The notes under the pieces are model-generated. The model did not search any database and had not been told where the DNA came from. It saw nothing but the letters and a program-made list of their open reading frames with translations. This document shows positions 1 to 9,480 of a stretch of 64,000 nucleotides of DNA, one piece after another; positions within the stretch are counted from its first letter, which is position 1, and each line of letters opens with the position of its first letter. Location of the stretch: contig NZ_JXYE01000003.1 in assembly GCF_000967725.1 (NCBI RefSeq), positions 1 to 64,000 of the forward strand. Direction: 5' to 3'. Source of the DNA: Loktanella sp. S4079. Lineage in GTDB: Bacteria; Pseudomonadota; Alphaproteobacteria; Rhodobacterales; Rhodobacteraceae. A program made the position numbers and the translations under genes.

Positions 1-1
1 A

Positions 2-151
2 TTTGGTTTGGATGCAAGTAATGGGCAGAAATACCTCGCAACAGTGCCAGAGAAAGCACGCTCGAAGGCACTGTGGAAAGGCGTATTTGTACGCGTTTAC
101 CTCGACTGGGAGCAACGCGAGCCGTGGATGCTTTCACGATCTCATGGGTGA
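2..151 (+). CDS. Partial C-terminal end of an unidentified protein
   Basis: An open frame runs in from the left edge and stops with TGA at 149-151, giving about 49 residues rich in basic and aromatic residues and ending in SRSHG. No family is recognised. The start lies outside the window. A shorter overlapping frame (73-258) is also open, so the coding status of this stretch is uncertain. Between 152 and 286 nothing else is recognisable. Confidence 0.3.
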   Translation, partial: FGLDASNGQKYLATVPEKARSKALWKGVFVRVYLDWEQREPWMLSRSHG

Positions 152-286
152 AGCTGGATAAACAGCTCAGAAGACTGACCTCGAACTTGATCTTTCAGCA
201 CTCGGCTTTCGAAGATGGATTGAGTGAACACAAAGCGCTTCAGCGCACCTGTCTCTAAAACCTGACACGCCTTTGACTGAGCACCA

Positions 287-2839
287 TTACCCAGCTTCAG
301 CCGTAGCAAGCGCCTGTGCGACGGCTGACAACAAATCTGCGCGCTGCACAGGTTTCATCAACCTGATATCTTCGGGCCGCAGTCCGTTGCCATGCACAGT
401 AGCTTCGCTCGCGTAGCCCGACATAAAGACGACGGGAAGGTCAGAGCGCAGTTTGCGAAGCGCCTTTGACAGATGCGTCCCTTGCAGTTTGCCGGGCATC
501 ACGATGTCTGTCAGCAGCAGATCAAAGCTTTGGTCATCCTCGAAAATTTCAAGCGCGCGATCACCGGTTTGCGCGGCGGTCACATCATAGCCGGCTCGCT
601 CTAGCATAATCACAAGCGTGTCTCGGACGGCCTCCTCATCTTCGGCCAGCAGTATACGGCTTGCGGTAGCGCCGGTTTTGACGCCTTCGGCAATCGCGCG
701 ATCAGCAAGCTTTTTGGCTTCTCCGGTGACGGGGAAATACAGTTTGAACGTCGTGCCCTCCCCCACTTCGGAATAGACTTGCACCGATCCGCCAGATTGC
801 TTCATGAAACCCGCGATCATCGCAAGTCCCAGCCCCGAACCCGATCCAGGTGGCTTGGTCGTAAAGAACGGCTCAAAAACCGTCGCCAGATTTTCGGCGG
901 ATATGCCCTCTCCGGTGTCGCTTACTGCAAGCATGACATAGCGACCGGGGGTGAGCTCTTCTTGGCGCTGATCTATATAGGCTTCGTCAATGCGAACGTT
1001 TGCGGTCTCGATCGTCAGATTCCCGCGCAACGCCATTGCATCGCGTGCATTCAAGATAAGGTTTAGCAGCGCGCTTTCGAGCGAGCTGCGATCCGCCAGA
1101 ATGGGCCACAGCCCTGCGAGAAGCGAAGTTTCAACCGAAACGCTCTCGGGCAAGGTGCGCCCCATCCAGTTTTTTGCCTCGCGGACGACATTGTTCAGAT
1201 CCAACACCTCTGGCGTCAGCCGTGCTTTGCGCGCAAAGGCGAGGAGGTTTTTGGTCAAATCAGCCCCACGCATGGTGGCTGAAATTGCAGCATCTAATAA
1301 CTCTTGGCGCGTTTCAGGGTCATTTTCATCAGCGAGAAGTTCAAGATTTCCCAACACGACAGCGAGCAAATTATTGAAATCATGCGCCACCCCTCCAGTC
1401 AGCTGGCCGATGCTTTCGCTTTTCTGCGCGCGATAGGCAATTTCGCGTTCTTTTTCGGCTTGCTCTTGGATGTGAACCTCGGAAGTGACATCAAGAACAA
1501 TCGCCTCAATGAGGTCACGCCCTTCAATGTGCGTTGCGCTGCCGTGAAAATCCAACCAACGGGTTTCGCCATCGCGCGTCGTGGTTTGGTAGCGGTGCGC
1601 AATTGGTTCGCCCGTGTCCAGCGCCCCGAACAATAGTGCAATGAAATCATCAAGGTCCTCGGGATCATGCGCATTAAAGAGCAACCAATTATCTGCATAG
1701 AACTCTTGGTCTGTGTAACCCCAAATCGTCTGACATTTAGGGCTAATAAACGTCAGCAAAGGTGTGTCCCGATCCGTCAAATCCGACTGAATCACGACGC
1801 CGGGCAGATTTTCAGCCATTAGCGCTAGACGCTTTTGCGTATTCAGATGGTTCAGCTCTTCTTGCCGTATATCCGTCAAGTCTGATTGCACACCGATAAT
1901 CCGCAGGGGTTTTCCGTCAGCATCATACTCAGCGACCCACGAACTGCGCACAAAGCGCGTCTGCCCGTCAGGGCGAATAACGCGAAAATCGAGCGTGCTG
2001 CGATCAGTGACGCCCGTGTCAGCCTTTTTTATGTCAGACTGCAAGCGTGGCAGGTCTTCAGGATGGATGAGATCTTCCCATATCGCGGCGGGAACCAGAC
2101 CAGCTGACATATCCAGCCCATAGGTCTCGATCAGGCCCGCATCAAAATACACGTTGGTCTTACCGACAAACCGTTCAAACACCCCCATCCCAGAATTCTG
2201 CAACGTGAGATCTAGTCGTTTGGACAGTTCAGCAGATCGCGAAGCCTCGCTTGCAAAGCGCTCGGCATACTTCAGAATTTGCCAAGTCAAAAGAATGGAA
2301 GCGATCCCAACAGCCGCCAAAATCGAGGCCATCTTTCCAGCTATCAAATATCCGTTTCCGACCGGAATTTGGCTGCCCGCGACAATGATTGGCACCGAGA
2401 AAAGGAACGGAAATATGCACACCAAATATATGATCGCTTTTAGCGGTATGCGCGGCCAGGATTGTGGTGGCACAATATACTGCACGAGCACGCCAACCGC
2501 TGGAATCGCAAGATTGATATAGATGCCGAGAATCGGGATTTGCCCGCTATTTATCGTCGCATACCACGCCGCAATAAGCCCCGTGATTACGCCCCCGATC
2601 GGTCCACCCAGATAACCCGCAAAGATGAGAGGCCCGGCGTTCGCATCCAACGGCACATTGCGTGGAGGCATGATGTAAGCGTTGATCCCAAGCGAAATGA
2701 CCAAGATGCCGAAAACAAGTCCGATCAGGACCTGTTGCAATCGCCTTTTGGATTGCAGATGCCGCGACACGAAGATTGCGTAACACAGCGCGCCCGCGAA
2801 AAGTAGAGAGGTCAGACTTTGAAATATTGATACAAACAT
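287..2839 (-). CDS. Membrane-bound hybrid sensor histidine kinase (5TM-LYT, two PAS, HisKA, HATPase, REC)
   Basis: The product has about 850 residues. The N-terminal 190 residues are hydrophobic and resemble the 5TM receptor domain of LytS/YhcK type, including a DANAGPLIFAGYLGG stretch. Two PAS domains follow (about 205-325 and 335-460). The phospho-acceptor is His486 in GGVAHDFNNLL, followed by an HATPase domain with GSGLGLAM. A C-terminal receiver domain has Asp778 in LLTDIVMPG. I use the ATG at 2839; an in-frame TTG lies six codons upstream. It is a single gene with no separate response regulator nearby, so phosphotransfer within the protein or to a distant partner is inferred. The ligand is unknown. 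Confidence 0.9.
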   Translation of the reverse strand: MFVSIFQSLTSLLFAGALCYAIFVSRHLQSKRRLQQVLIGLVFGILVISLGINAYIMPPRNVPLDANAGPLIFAGYLGGPIGGVITGLIAAWYATINSGQIPILGIYINLAIPAVGVLVQYIVPPQSWPRIPLKAIIYLVCIFPFLFSVPIIVAGSQIPVGNGYLIAGKMASILAAVGIASILLTWQILKYAERFASEASRSAELSKRLDLTLQNSGMGVFERFVGKTNVYFDAGLIETYGLDMSAGLVPAAIWEDLIHPEDLPRLQSDIKKADTGVTDRSTLDFRVIRPDGQTRFVRSSWVAEYDADGKPLRIIGVQSDLTDIRQEELNHLNTQKRLALMAENLPGVVIQSDLTDRDTPLLTFISPKCQTIWGYTDQEFYADNWLLFNAHDPEDLDDFIALLFGALDTGEPIAHRYQTTTRDGETRWLDFHGSATHIEGRDLIEAIVLDVTSEVHIQEQAEKEREIAYRAQKSESIGQLTGGVAHDFNNLLAVVLGNLELLADENDPETRQELLDAAISATMRGADLTKNLLAFARKARLTPEVLDLNNVVREAKNWMGRTLPESVSVETSLLAGLWPILADRSSLESALLNLILNARDAMALRGNLTIETANVRIDEAYIDQRQEELTPGRYVMLAVSDTGEGISAENLATVFEPFFTTKPPGSGSGLGLAMIAGFMKQSGGSVQVYSEVGEGTTFKLYFPVTGEAKKLADRAIAEGVKTGATASRILLAEDEEAVRDTLVIMLERAGYDVTAAQTGDRALEIFEDDQSFDLLLTDIVMPGKLQGTHLSKALRKLRSDLPVVFMSGYASEATVHGNGLRPEDIRLMKPVQRADLLSAVAQALATAEAG

Positions 2840-3006
2840 AAAGCACCAACCTAACAACGGCAGATTGTATTATTTTGCGTAGCGCAGACCAATCGCCATA
2901 AAATTACATTTCAGTTTTTACTAAAATACCCAAGAATCCGAATTAATCCACTCTTGCTTTCATATAGGCGCCAATCGCTAACGTATTGGCTGCAAGGGCA
3001 GTTCCG

Positions 3007-3657
3007 CTAAGTTTCCTTTAGCTTTGCCATGAGGTGGTGAAATTTCTCGCCCTGAACGGCAACATGTCCACGCAATGTCTCCGCGGCAACTTCACGATTT
3101 CCGTCACGTAGGGCGCGCACAACCTTTTGGTGTTCCGCCATTGATTGCTTCATGCGTCCGCGCAGATGAAGCTGCACACGGCGAAACGGCTTGAGGCGAC
3201 GATGCAGCTTTTGCGTCTCTTGCTCAAGAAAACCGTTCCCCGAAGCACGATAGATCAGGTGATGAAAATGCTCGTTCTCGTGGTAATAGAGGTCGGGATC
3301 TTCCTGATCTATTGCAGCTTGGCATTTGCTATTGGCGGCATCCAACTGCTCTAGCGCTTCATCGGAAATTCGCGCCGCTGCGAGCCGCCCGCATGCTGCT
3401 TCCAGTTCAGCCATTGCCTCGAACATTTCCAAGAGCTCCACAGGCCCCGGTTGTCGTACAAATGCACCGCGCCGGGGTTCTTGTGTGACAAGACCCGAAG
3501 TAGCGAGTTTTTGGATCGCCTCGCGAACTGGGGTGCGCGACACACCGAACCGCTTGGCCAATTTGATTTCATCCAGCCTTTCGCCGTCACTTAGCTCTCC
3601 GGTGAAAACCAGATGTTCGAGCTCTTTGGTGATTTTATCAGCGGTGCGTACGGTCAT
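3007..3657 (-). CDS. matR: GntR/FadR-family regulator, probable malonate regulator MatR
   Basis: The 216-residue protein has an N-terminal winged helix with the GntR signature FGVSRTPVREAIQKL and a C-terminal all-helical FCD ligand-binding domain with metal-ligand type Asp/His residues. It is divergent from the TRAP and malonate genes, with a perfect palindrome at 3701-3714 in the shared region. Known MatR proteins of rhizobia recognise a near-identical TCTTGTATAC core and control malonate genes, so the assignment rests on operator, position and neighbours. Repressor versus activator role cannot be read from the sequence. Confidence 0.82.
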   Translation of the reverse strand: MTVRTADKITKELEHLVFTGELSDGERLDEIKLAKRFGVSRTPVREAIQKLATSGLVTQEPRRGAFVRQPGPVELLEMFEAMAELEAACGRLAAARISDEALEQLDAANSKCQAAIDQEDPDLYYHENEHFHHLIYRASGNGFLEQETQKLHRRLKPFRRVQLHLRGRMKQSMAEHQKVVRALRDGNREVAAETLRGHVAVQGEKFHHLMAKLKET

Positions 3658-3700
3658 GGGCAGATCATACTTAAGAAAGGCAAAAGTACAATTGTGTAAT

Positions 3701-3714
3701 TCTTGTATACAAGA
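3701..3714. promoter_or_regulatory. Probable MatR operator, perfect 14-bp palindrome
   Basis: TCTTGTATACAAGA is fully self-complementary and lies between the divergent GntR gene and the TRAP operon. It matches the known GntR/FadR-type core TNGTNNNACNA and the MatR-type TCTTGTATAC half. It is centred about 90 bp upstream of the binding-protein start codon. Confidence 0.75.
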
Positions 3715-3798
3715 TTGTTGACTTGTGATGCAGGATGCTTAACCCTGCGTCAATACCGCGCGATTCGAGTCGCGCTGTATTCCAGGGGAGGAACAAAA

Positions 3799-4782
3799 AT
3801 GAATAAGCTCACGCTAACCGCCGCGGCGGCTGTCATGTCTATGGCAGCAAGTGCCGGAACCGCAGAAGAATTGCGCCTGTCGCATCAGTGGTCAAACCAG
3901 GATATCCGCAACCAAGTCGCACAGATGGTCGCCGATGAAGTGGCAGCCGCAGACGTTGACCTTGAAATCAAGATTTTCGGTTCACAGTCACTATTCAAAG
4001 CACGCGAACAATACACACCGCTGAGCCGTGGACAGTTGGATATGACCATCTTGCCGTTGTCCTACGCAGGCGGCCAGCAGCCCGCATATAACCTGACGCT
4101 GATGCCCGGATTGGTGAAAAATCACGATCACGCCGCACGTATGAATGAGTCACCATTTATGGCCGCCCTCGAAGAGAAAATGGCCGAAGACGATGTTATG
4201 GTGTTGGTGCACGGTTATCTCGCAGGTGGTTTCGCTGGCAAAGACGGCTGCATTACCGGACCAGACGACATCGATGGTCTGCAAACACGTGCCGCCGGTA
4301 AAGCATTCGAACAGATGCTCGCGGGCGCTGGTGCCTCTATCGCCTCGATGGCTTCGTCTGAAATCTACAATGCGATGCAAACTGGCGTCTTGGACGCTGC
4401 GAATACGTCGTCATCATCCTTTGTTTCGTATCGGATTTACGAACAGGTTGCCTGCTACACCCCAGCGAGCGACATCGCCCTGTGGTTCATGTATCAGCCC
4501 ATGCTGATCAATAAATCCACCTTTGAGGCCCTGAACGAAGATCAGCAAGCCGCCCTCTTGGCCGCTGCAGAAAACGCACAGGCCTATTATCTTGCTGAAG
4601 CCAAAAAAGAAGACGCTGCATCCGCAGATGTGTTTCGTGAGGCCGGTGTCGAAATCGCGGCGATGAGCCAAGAGGATTTCGACGCATGGCGCGCCTTGGC
4701 CCAAGAAACGTCTTACGCACGTTTTGTCGAAGAAACCCCAGATGGTCAGGCGCTGCTTGACCTTGCTCTCGCGGTGGAATGA
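3799..4782 (+). CDS. matP: TRAP transporter substrate-binding protein (probable malonate, MatP)
   Basis: This is a periplasmic DctP-family solute receptor of 327 residues with an N-terminal Sec signal peptide (cleavage near ASA-GTAEE). I chose the ATG at 3799 because a strong GGGAGG ribosome site sits upstream; the frame is open further upstream but without signal-peptide character. Typical DctP features are the central arginine region (GLQTRAAGKAFEQML) and the SSEIYNAMQTGVLDAAN strand. It is the first gene of an operon with both membrane subunits, malonyl-CoA decarboxylase and malonyl-CoA synthetase, which points to malonate or a related dicarboxylate. Confidence 0.88.
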   Translation: MNKLTLTAAAAVMSMAASAGTAEELRLSHQWSNQDIRNQVAQMVADEVAAADVDLEIKIFGSQSLFKAREQYTPLSRGQLDMTILPLSYAGGQQPAYNLTLMPGLVKNHDHAARMNESPFMAALEEKMAEDDVMVLVHGYLAGGFAGKDGCITGPDDIDGLQTRAAGKAFEQMLAGAGASIASMASSEIYNAMQTGVLDAANTSSSSFVSYRIYEQVACYTPASDIALWFMYQPMLINKSTFEALNEDQQAALLAAAENAQAYYLAEAKKEDAASADVFREAGVEIAAMSQEDFDAWRALAQETSYARFVEETPDGQALLDLALAVE

Positions 4783-4789
4783 CCGCAAC

Positions 4790-4810
4790 GGGCGGCGCAA
4801 GTCGCCGCCC
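4790..4810 (+). terminator. Stem-loop between binding-protein gene and permease genes
   Basis: GGGCGGCG and CGCCGCCC form a perfect 8-bp stem with a 5-nt loop, starting 7 nt after the binding-protein stop codon, followed by only a weak AATTT. It is probably a partial terminator or 3-prime mRNA-protecting hairpin that raises binding-protein output over the permeases. Confidence 0.7.
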
Positions 4811-4845
4811 AATTTCGACGACATACAGGCAAAAAAGGGTGAGTA

Positions 4846-5394
4846 ATGACTGGCCACCATGATGCACGTGCATCCCATACGGGGAATAACCCCTTTCTCA
4901 AGGCAGTTGCCGCCTTATCCACCCTTGCGGGCTGGGCAGCATCGGCAATGATTGTGGTCGCGGTTGCCGTGACCTGCCAGATGATCTTTGTGCGGTTTGT
5001 GCTGAACCAATCAACGATTTGGCAAACTGAAATGGTGATCTACCTTGTGATCGCTGCGACGCTCGTGGGTTTGCCATATGTGCAGCGCTTGCGCGGGCAT
5101 GTGAATGTGGACCTCATTCCCATCCTGTTGCCAACCAAGGCGCGGTATTATCTGTCGATTGTAACCCTATCCATGTCGATCGCGATCATTGGCGTCATGC
5201 TGTGGTACGGATACGAATTCTGGCACTTTGCGTGGGATCGCGGCTGGCGTTCTGACACCGTATGGGGGGTGCGGTTGTGGATACCATATCTATCCCTGCC
5301 AGTAGGATTGGGGCTGCTAATGCTTCAACTTATTGCCGACCTCGTCGCGATTATCCTCAAAATTGATCAACCTTTCGGACTGGAGGATCGCTGA
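4846..5394 (+). CDS. matQ: TRAP transporter small permease subunit (DctQ family, MatQ)
   Basis: The protein has 182 residues and four predicted membrane helices, with the DctQ-typical pattern of a first helix around residues 30-50, a charged loop before WQTEMVIYLVI, and a short R-G-H-V-N-V-D motif. It starts 35 bp after the stem-loop with a GGTGAG ribosome site and overlaps the large subunit by one base (TGATG), so the two are translationally coupled. It acts in the inner membrane as partner of MatM. Confidence 0.9.
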   Translation: MTGHHDARASHTGNNPFLKAVAALSTLAGWAASAMIVVAVAVTCQMIFVRFVLNQSTIWQTEMVIYLVIAATLVGLPYVQRLRGHVNVDLIPILLPTKARYYLSIVTLSMSIAIIGVMLWYGYEFWHFAWDRGWRSDTVWGVRLWIPYLSLPVGLGLLMLQLIADLVAIILKIDQPFGLEDR

Positions 5395-6710
5395 TGGATC
5401 CGCTCTTGCTTAGTGGCCTTGTCGCTATTTTCACAATCATCGTTCTCTTTTCCGGCGTTTCCGTTGCTATCGGGCTGCTGATCGTATCGGCTGGATTTCT
5501 GATCGTCTTCGACGGCACCCGCTCTCTCGAATTGATGCCTGAAATTCTATTCGGTAAGCTTGATAACTTTGCGCTTTTGTCGATCCCGATGTTCATCATC
5601 ATGGGGGCCTCAATTGCGTCAACGCGCGCAGGCGCCGACCTCTATGAGGCGTTAGAGCGCTGGCTCACCCGCATTCCCGGTGGGCTGGTTGTGTCGAACC
5701 TTGGGGCCTGCGCGCTCTTTGCTGCGATGTCCGGGTCAAGCCCTGCGACATGTGCCGCCATCGGCAAGATGGGCATCCCAGAGATGCGCAAACGCGGCTA
5801 CCCAGATGGCGTTGCCGCGGGTTCAATCGCGGCGGGGGGCACATTGGGCATTCTGATCCCGCCATCTGTCACCATGATCGTCTACGGCATCGCAACCGAA
5901 AGCTCGATTGGGCGGCTCTTTCTTGCGGGCGTGTTGCCCGGCTTGATGCTGGTGGGGTTGTTTATGGCTTGGTCGCTCTATTCAACCGCACGTTCAGGGG
6001 ACAGGGCATTGTTGAACACTACGAGCTATAGCTGGCGCGAAAAGTTCGAAATTCTGCCCCGCGTTGTACCATTTTTGCTGATTATCTTGGGTGTGCTTTA
6101 CTCTATGTACGGTGGGATTGCGACGCCATCCGAAACCGCAGCGGTTGGCGCCCTGCTTTGCATGATGATTGCAATGGTCATCTACAAGCTGTGGCACCCG
6201 CGTGATTTGTGGGTCGTACTACGCGACAGCACCAAAGAATCCGTGATGATCCTGTTCATCATCGCTGCGGCAGGCGTGTTCTCTTACATGCTGTCGAGCC
6301 TGTTCATCACACAATCCATTGCAGCATGGATCGCAGAACTAGACGTGAACCGCTGGGTCTTGATGGGGGCGATCAACGTATTCCTGCTGATTGCTGGGTT
6401 CTTTTTGCCACCGGTCGCCGTGATCTTGATGGCCGCGCCAATTTTGCTGCCGGTCATTGTAACTGCGGGATTTGATCCGATCTGGTTCGCAGTGGTGCTG
6501 ACAATCAACATGGAAATCGGCCTGATTTCCCCACCCGTTGGCTTGAACCTCTATGTGATCAACGGCATCGCACCCGATATTCCGCTGAAAACAATTCTGG
6601 TGGGTTCATTGCCCTATGTCGCCTGCATGGTGATCGCGATCATACTGCTCTGTCTGTTTCCAGGCATCGCGACTTGGCTGCCCGACCTTGTCATGGGAGC
6701 CGCAAGATGA
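5394..6710 (+). CDS. matM: TRAP transporter large permease subunit (DctM family, MatM)
   Basis: The 438-residue protein has about twelve membrane helices and is the ion-coupled transport subunit. Family motifs include SGSSPATCAAIGKMGIPEM and AAGGTLGILIPPS, plus a C-terminal repeat of that element around ISPPVGLNLYVINGIA. It overlaps both neighbours (TGATG upstream, ATGA downstream), so it is part of a tight operon. The substrate is inferred from the malonyl-CoA genes that follow. Confidence 0.92.
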   Translation: MDPLLLSGLVAIFTIIVLFSGVSVAIGLLIVSAGFLIVFDGTRSLELMPEILFGKLDNFALLSIPMFIIMGASIASTRAGADLYEALERWLTRIPGGLVVSNLGACALFAAMSGSSPATCAAIGKMGIPEMRKRGYPDGVAAGSIAAGGTLGILIPPSVTMIVYGIATESSIGRLFLAGVLPGLMLVGLFMAWSLYSTARSGDRALLNTTSYSWREKFEILPRVVPFLLIILGVLYSMYGGIATPSETAAVGALLCMMIAMVIYKLWHPRDLWVVLRDSTKESVMILFIIAAAGVFSYMLSSLFITQSIAAWIAELDVNRWVLMGAINVFLLIAGFFLPPVAVILMAAPILLPVIVTAGFDPIWFAVVLTINMEIGLISPPVGLNLYVINGIAPDIPLKTILVGSLPYVACMVIAIILLCLFPGIATWLPDLVMGAAR

Positions 6711-7951
6711 GCCTGCTTGCCGATCTACTATCATCCGTATTCGATCGATCCACACGTACCGCAAGCGATACGCAATGGGACAATCGACCGATCAACGAAT
6801 TGGTTGCGGATTTGACCGGCAACCATGGCGAAGTACGGGGCATGACGCTCGCCCGGCAAATTCTGGATCGCTACGCGGCAATGGACGCAGAGGAAAAACG
6901 CGCGTTCTTTTTGCACCTCGCGAGCGGTCTGGACATTGCGCCTGAAACTGTGCGCGCAGCGCTGGCCGACTATGAGGCAAGCCCGTCAAAGGCGACTTAT
7001 CGCAGTTTTATGGCGGCCGCAGAGCCACCAAGACAAGAATTGATCCGCCGCCTAAACCAAGTTCCCGGTGCGACGGAACGGCTGGTCAGAATGCGTCATG
7101 ATCTGTTGGCCATGGCCAAGGATGATGCGTCGCTGGCCGCTTTGGACCTCGATTTCCGGCATCTGTTTTTGTCGTGGTTCAATCGCGGTTTCTTGGTGCT
7201 GCGCCCAATCAATTGGTCCAGCCCTGCACAAATCCTAGAGAAAATCATTGCCTACGAAGCTGTGCACGCAATTGATAGCTGGGGTGACCTGAGGGGTAGA
7301 ATGCAACCAACGGATCGTCGGTGCTTTGCGTTTTTTCACCCTGCTATGCCCGATGAGCCGCTCATTTTTGTTGAGGTTGCCCTGACCCAAGGGATACCCG
7401 GATCAATTCAAGCCGTGCTCGCCGATGAACGCGACCCGCTGAGCGCGGATCGTGCTGACACGGCTGTGTTTTACTCCATCTCTAATTGTCAGGCCGGGTT
7501 GGCGGGGATTTCATTTGGCAACTCTTTGATCAAACAGGTCGTGGATGATTTGTCGCGCGAACTGCCCGGCCTTAAGACATTTGTCACGCTTTCGCCGATA
7601 CCGGGGCTAAGCAAATGGCTCACTGCCGAGGGGCTTAGTGAGACAGCAACCGACGATAAAATCGCGAGCCTAGCTGCGCGTTATTTGCTCAATGCGAAAC
7701 GCCCGAACGGCGCACCTCTGGATCCCGTTGCCAGATTTCATTTGGGGAACGGCGCAAAAGTGCACGCCGTCCACGCAAATGCCGATACCTCGCCCAATGG
7801 ATTGACCCAATCGCACGGCGCGATGGTGAACTATCTTTACGATCTCGCTGCAATCGCGCAAAACCATGAGCGCTTTGCAGCATCAAACGCAATTGCGGCA
7901 TCATCCGACGTCAAAGCGCTGGCGCGTGCCGCGGAAAAACCGGACACATAA
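6707..7951 (+). CDS. matA: Malonyl-CoA decarboxylase (MatA)
   Basis: The enzyme converts malonyl-CoA to acetyl-CoA and CO2. The 414-residue protein has the helical N-terminal domain and C-terminal acyltransferase-like domain of the MLYCD family, with the conserved serine region YSISNCQAGLAG and the histidine region ARFHLGNGA that correspond to the catalytic Ser and His of the human enzyme. The start at 6707 overlaps the MatM stop codon as ATGA. Together with the synthetase downstream it completes the malonate to acetyl-CoA route. Confidence 0.93.
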   Translation: MSLLADLLSSVFDRSTRTASDTQWDNRPINELVADLTGNHGEVRGMTLARQILDRYAAMDAEEKRAFFLHLASGLDIAPETVRAALADYEASPSKATYRSFMAAAEPPRQELIRRLNQVPGATERLVRMRHDLLAMAKDDASLAALDLDFRHLFLSWFNRGFLVLRPINWSSPAQILEKIIAYEAVHAIDSWGDLRGRMQPTDRRCFAFFHPAMPDEPLIFVEVALTQGIPGSIQAVLADERDPLSADRADTAVFYSISNCQAGLAGISFGNSLIKQVVDDLSRELPGLKTFVTLSPIPGLSKWLTAEGLSETATDDKIASLAARYLLNAKRPNGAPLDPVARFHLGNGAKVHAVHANADTSPNGLTQSHGAMVNYLYDLAAIAQNHERFAASNAIAASSDVKALARAAEKPDT

Positions 7952-7962
7952 GGAACCTCTCG

Positions 7963-9477
7963 ATGGTCAACCCACTCTATGATACATTGTTTGGTCGTCA
8001 CGCCGGCAAAACGACCCCGTTCTTGCACCTGCCAGACGGTTCAACAATCACACACAAGGATTTCCTTGCGCGCACAGCACGTTTTGCCAACGCGATCACA
8101 AGTCTCGGGGTAAAGCCCGGTGACCGGCTGGCAGCACAAATTGATAAATCCGCTGATGCATTGGTTCTTTATGCGGCCTGCGTTCAGGCGGGGGTCATAT
8201 TTTTGCCGCTGAACACAGCCTACACCGCTGACGAAGTCTCATACTTCATCGACAACAGCGGCGCGTCGCTATTTGTTTGTCAGCCAGCACAGCGCGAAAA
8301 TTTGGATAGCTTGTCAAAAGCCACAGGCACGCGACTTGAAACGCTGGGGACTGATAATTCAGGCAGCCTTGCCGATATCGCCAACCAACAGAATGACAGC
8401 TTTGAAACGGTTGCGCGTACGCGTGATGACCTTGCTGCGTTTTTGTACACCTCTGGCACCACAGGTCGTTCAAAGGGAGCAATGCTGACACAGGGCAATC
8501 TGCTTTCTAACGCGACCACATTGGTCGAGGCGTGGTCATTTAGCAGCGATGATGTCTTGCTGCACGCGCTACCGATCTTTCACACCCACGGGTTATTCGT
8601 GGCGGTGAATGTCACCCTATTGGCCGGTGGTTCACTGATCTTTATGCCGAAATTTGATCAAGACCAGATCATCGCCAATCTGCCACGCGCGACCACAATG
8701 ATGGGTGTACCGACGTTCTACACCCGGCTCTTAGACGATCCGCGCTTTACCCAAGAACTGGCCCAGCACATGCGGCTGTTCATTTCGGGCAGCGCGCCAT
8801 TGTTGGCAGAAACGCATATCGCGTTTGAGCAGCGGACGGGCCTGCGCATTCTCGAGCGATACGGCATGACCGAAACGAATATGAATACCTCTAATCCCTA
8901 CGATGGAGACCGCCGCGCGGGAACGGTTGGGCTGCCTTTGCCCGGCGTGGAACTAAAAATCACCCACCCTGTAACTGGCGAAACCCTACCCAACGGCGAA
9001 GTCGGTCAAATCGAAGTGCGCGGCCCCAATGTCTTTGTGGGCTATTGGCAAATGCCCGAAAAAACCGCCGAAGAACTGCGCGAAGATGGGTTCTTTATTA
9101 CCGGTGACCTCGGCACCATCGATGACGATGGCTATGTGACGATCGTTGGACGGAACAAGGATCTGATCATTTCGGGCGGGTTTAACATCTACCCCAAAGA
9201 AATCGAACTGGTCATCGACGAACAACCCGGCGTGCTGGAAAGCGCTGTGATTGGTGTCCCGCACCCCGATTTTGGCGAAAGCCCTGTTGCGATCATCGTT
9301 GCCCAAAATGGTGCGACGCCAGACTTGGACGCAATTGCCGGTACAATGCAGCAGTCTTTGGCGCGGTTTAAACAACCCCGCAAGCTCATCATTGTGCCAG
9401 AGCTACCTCGCAATACGATGGGTAAAGTGCAAAAGAACGTCCTGCGTGACACCTATGCGGATGCCTTTGTCGCCTAG
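7963..9477 (+). CDS. matB: Malonyl-CoA synthetase (MatB)
   Basis: The 504-residue acyl-adenylate-forming ligase activates malonate with ATP and CoA. The AMP-binding loop YTSGTTG is at 162-168, ERYGMTETN is the adenine motif, and the C-terminal catalytic lysine is Lys488 in NTMGKVQ. The length and the RAGTVGLPLPGVE segment fit characterised MatB rather than acetyl-CoA synthetases. It starts 11 bp after matA with a good ribosome site and is the last gene of the malonate operon, converging on chrR with only 3 bp between them. Confidence 0.92.
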   Translation: MVNPLYDTLFGRHAGKTTPFLHLPDGSTITHKDFLARTARFANAITSLGVKPGDRLAAQIDKSADALVLYAACVQAGVIFLPLNTAYTADEVSYFIDNSGASLFVCQPAQRENLDSLSKATGTRLETLGTDNSGSLADIANQQNDSFETVARTRDDLAAFLYTSGTTGRSKGAMLTQGNLLSNATTLVEAWSFSSDDVLLHALPIFHTHGLFVAVNVTLLAGGSLIFMPKFDQDQIIANLPRATTMMGVPTFYTRLLDDPRFTQELAQHMRLFISGSAPLLAETHIAFEQRTGLRILERYGMTETNMNTSNPYDGDRRAGTVGLPLPGVELKITHPVTGETLPNGEVGQIEVRGPNVFVGYWQMPEKTAEELREDGFFITGDLGTIDDDGYVTIVGRNKDLIISGGFNIYPKEIELVIDEQPGVLESAVIGVPHPDFGESPVAIIVAQNGATPDLDAIAGTMQQSLARFKQPRKLIIVPELPRNTMGKVQKNVLRDTYADAFVA

Positions 9478-9480
9478 GGG

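Noticed and set aside
73..258. 61-codon plus-strand frame near the left edge
   Set aside because: No ribosome site or similarity; it overlaps the frame entering from the edge and looks like chance.
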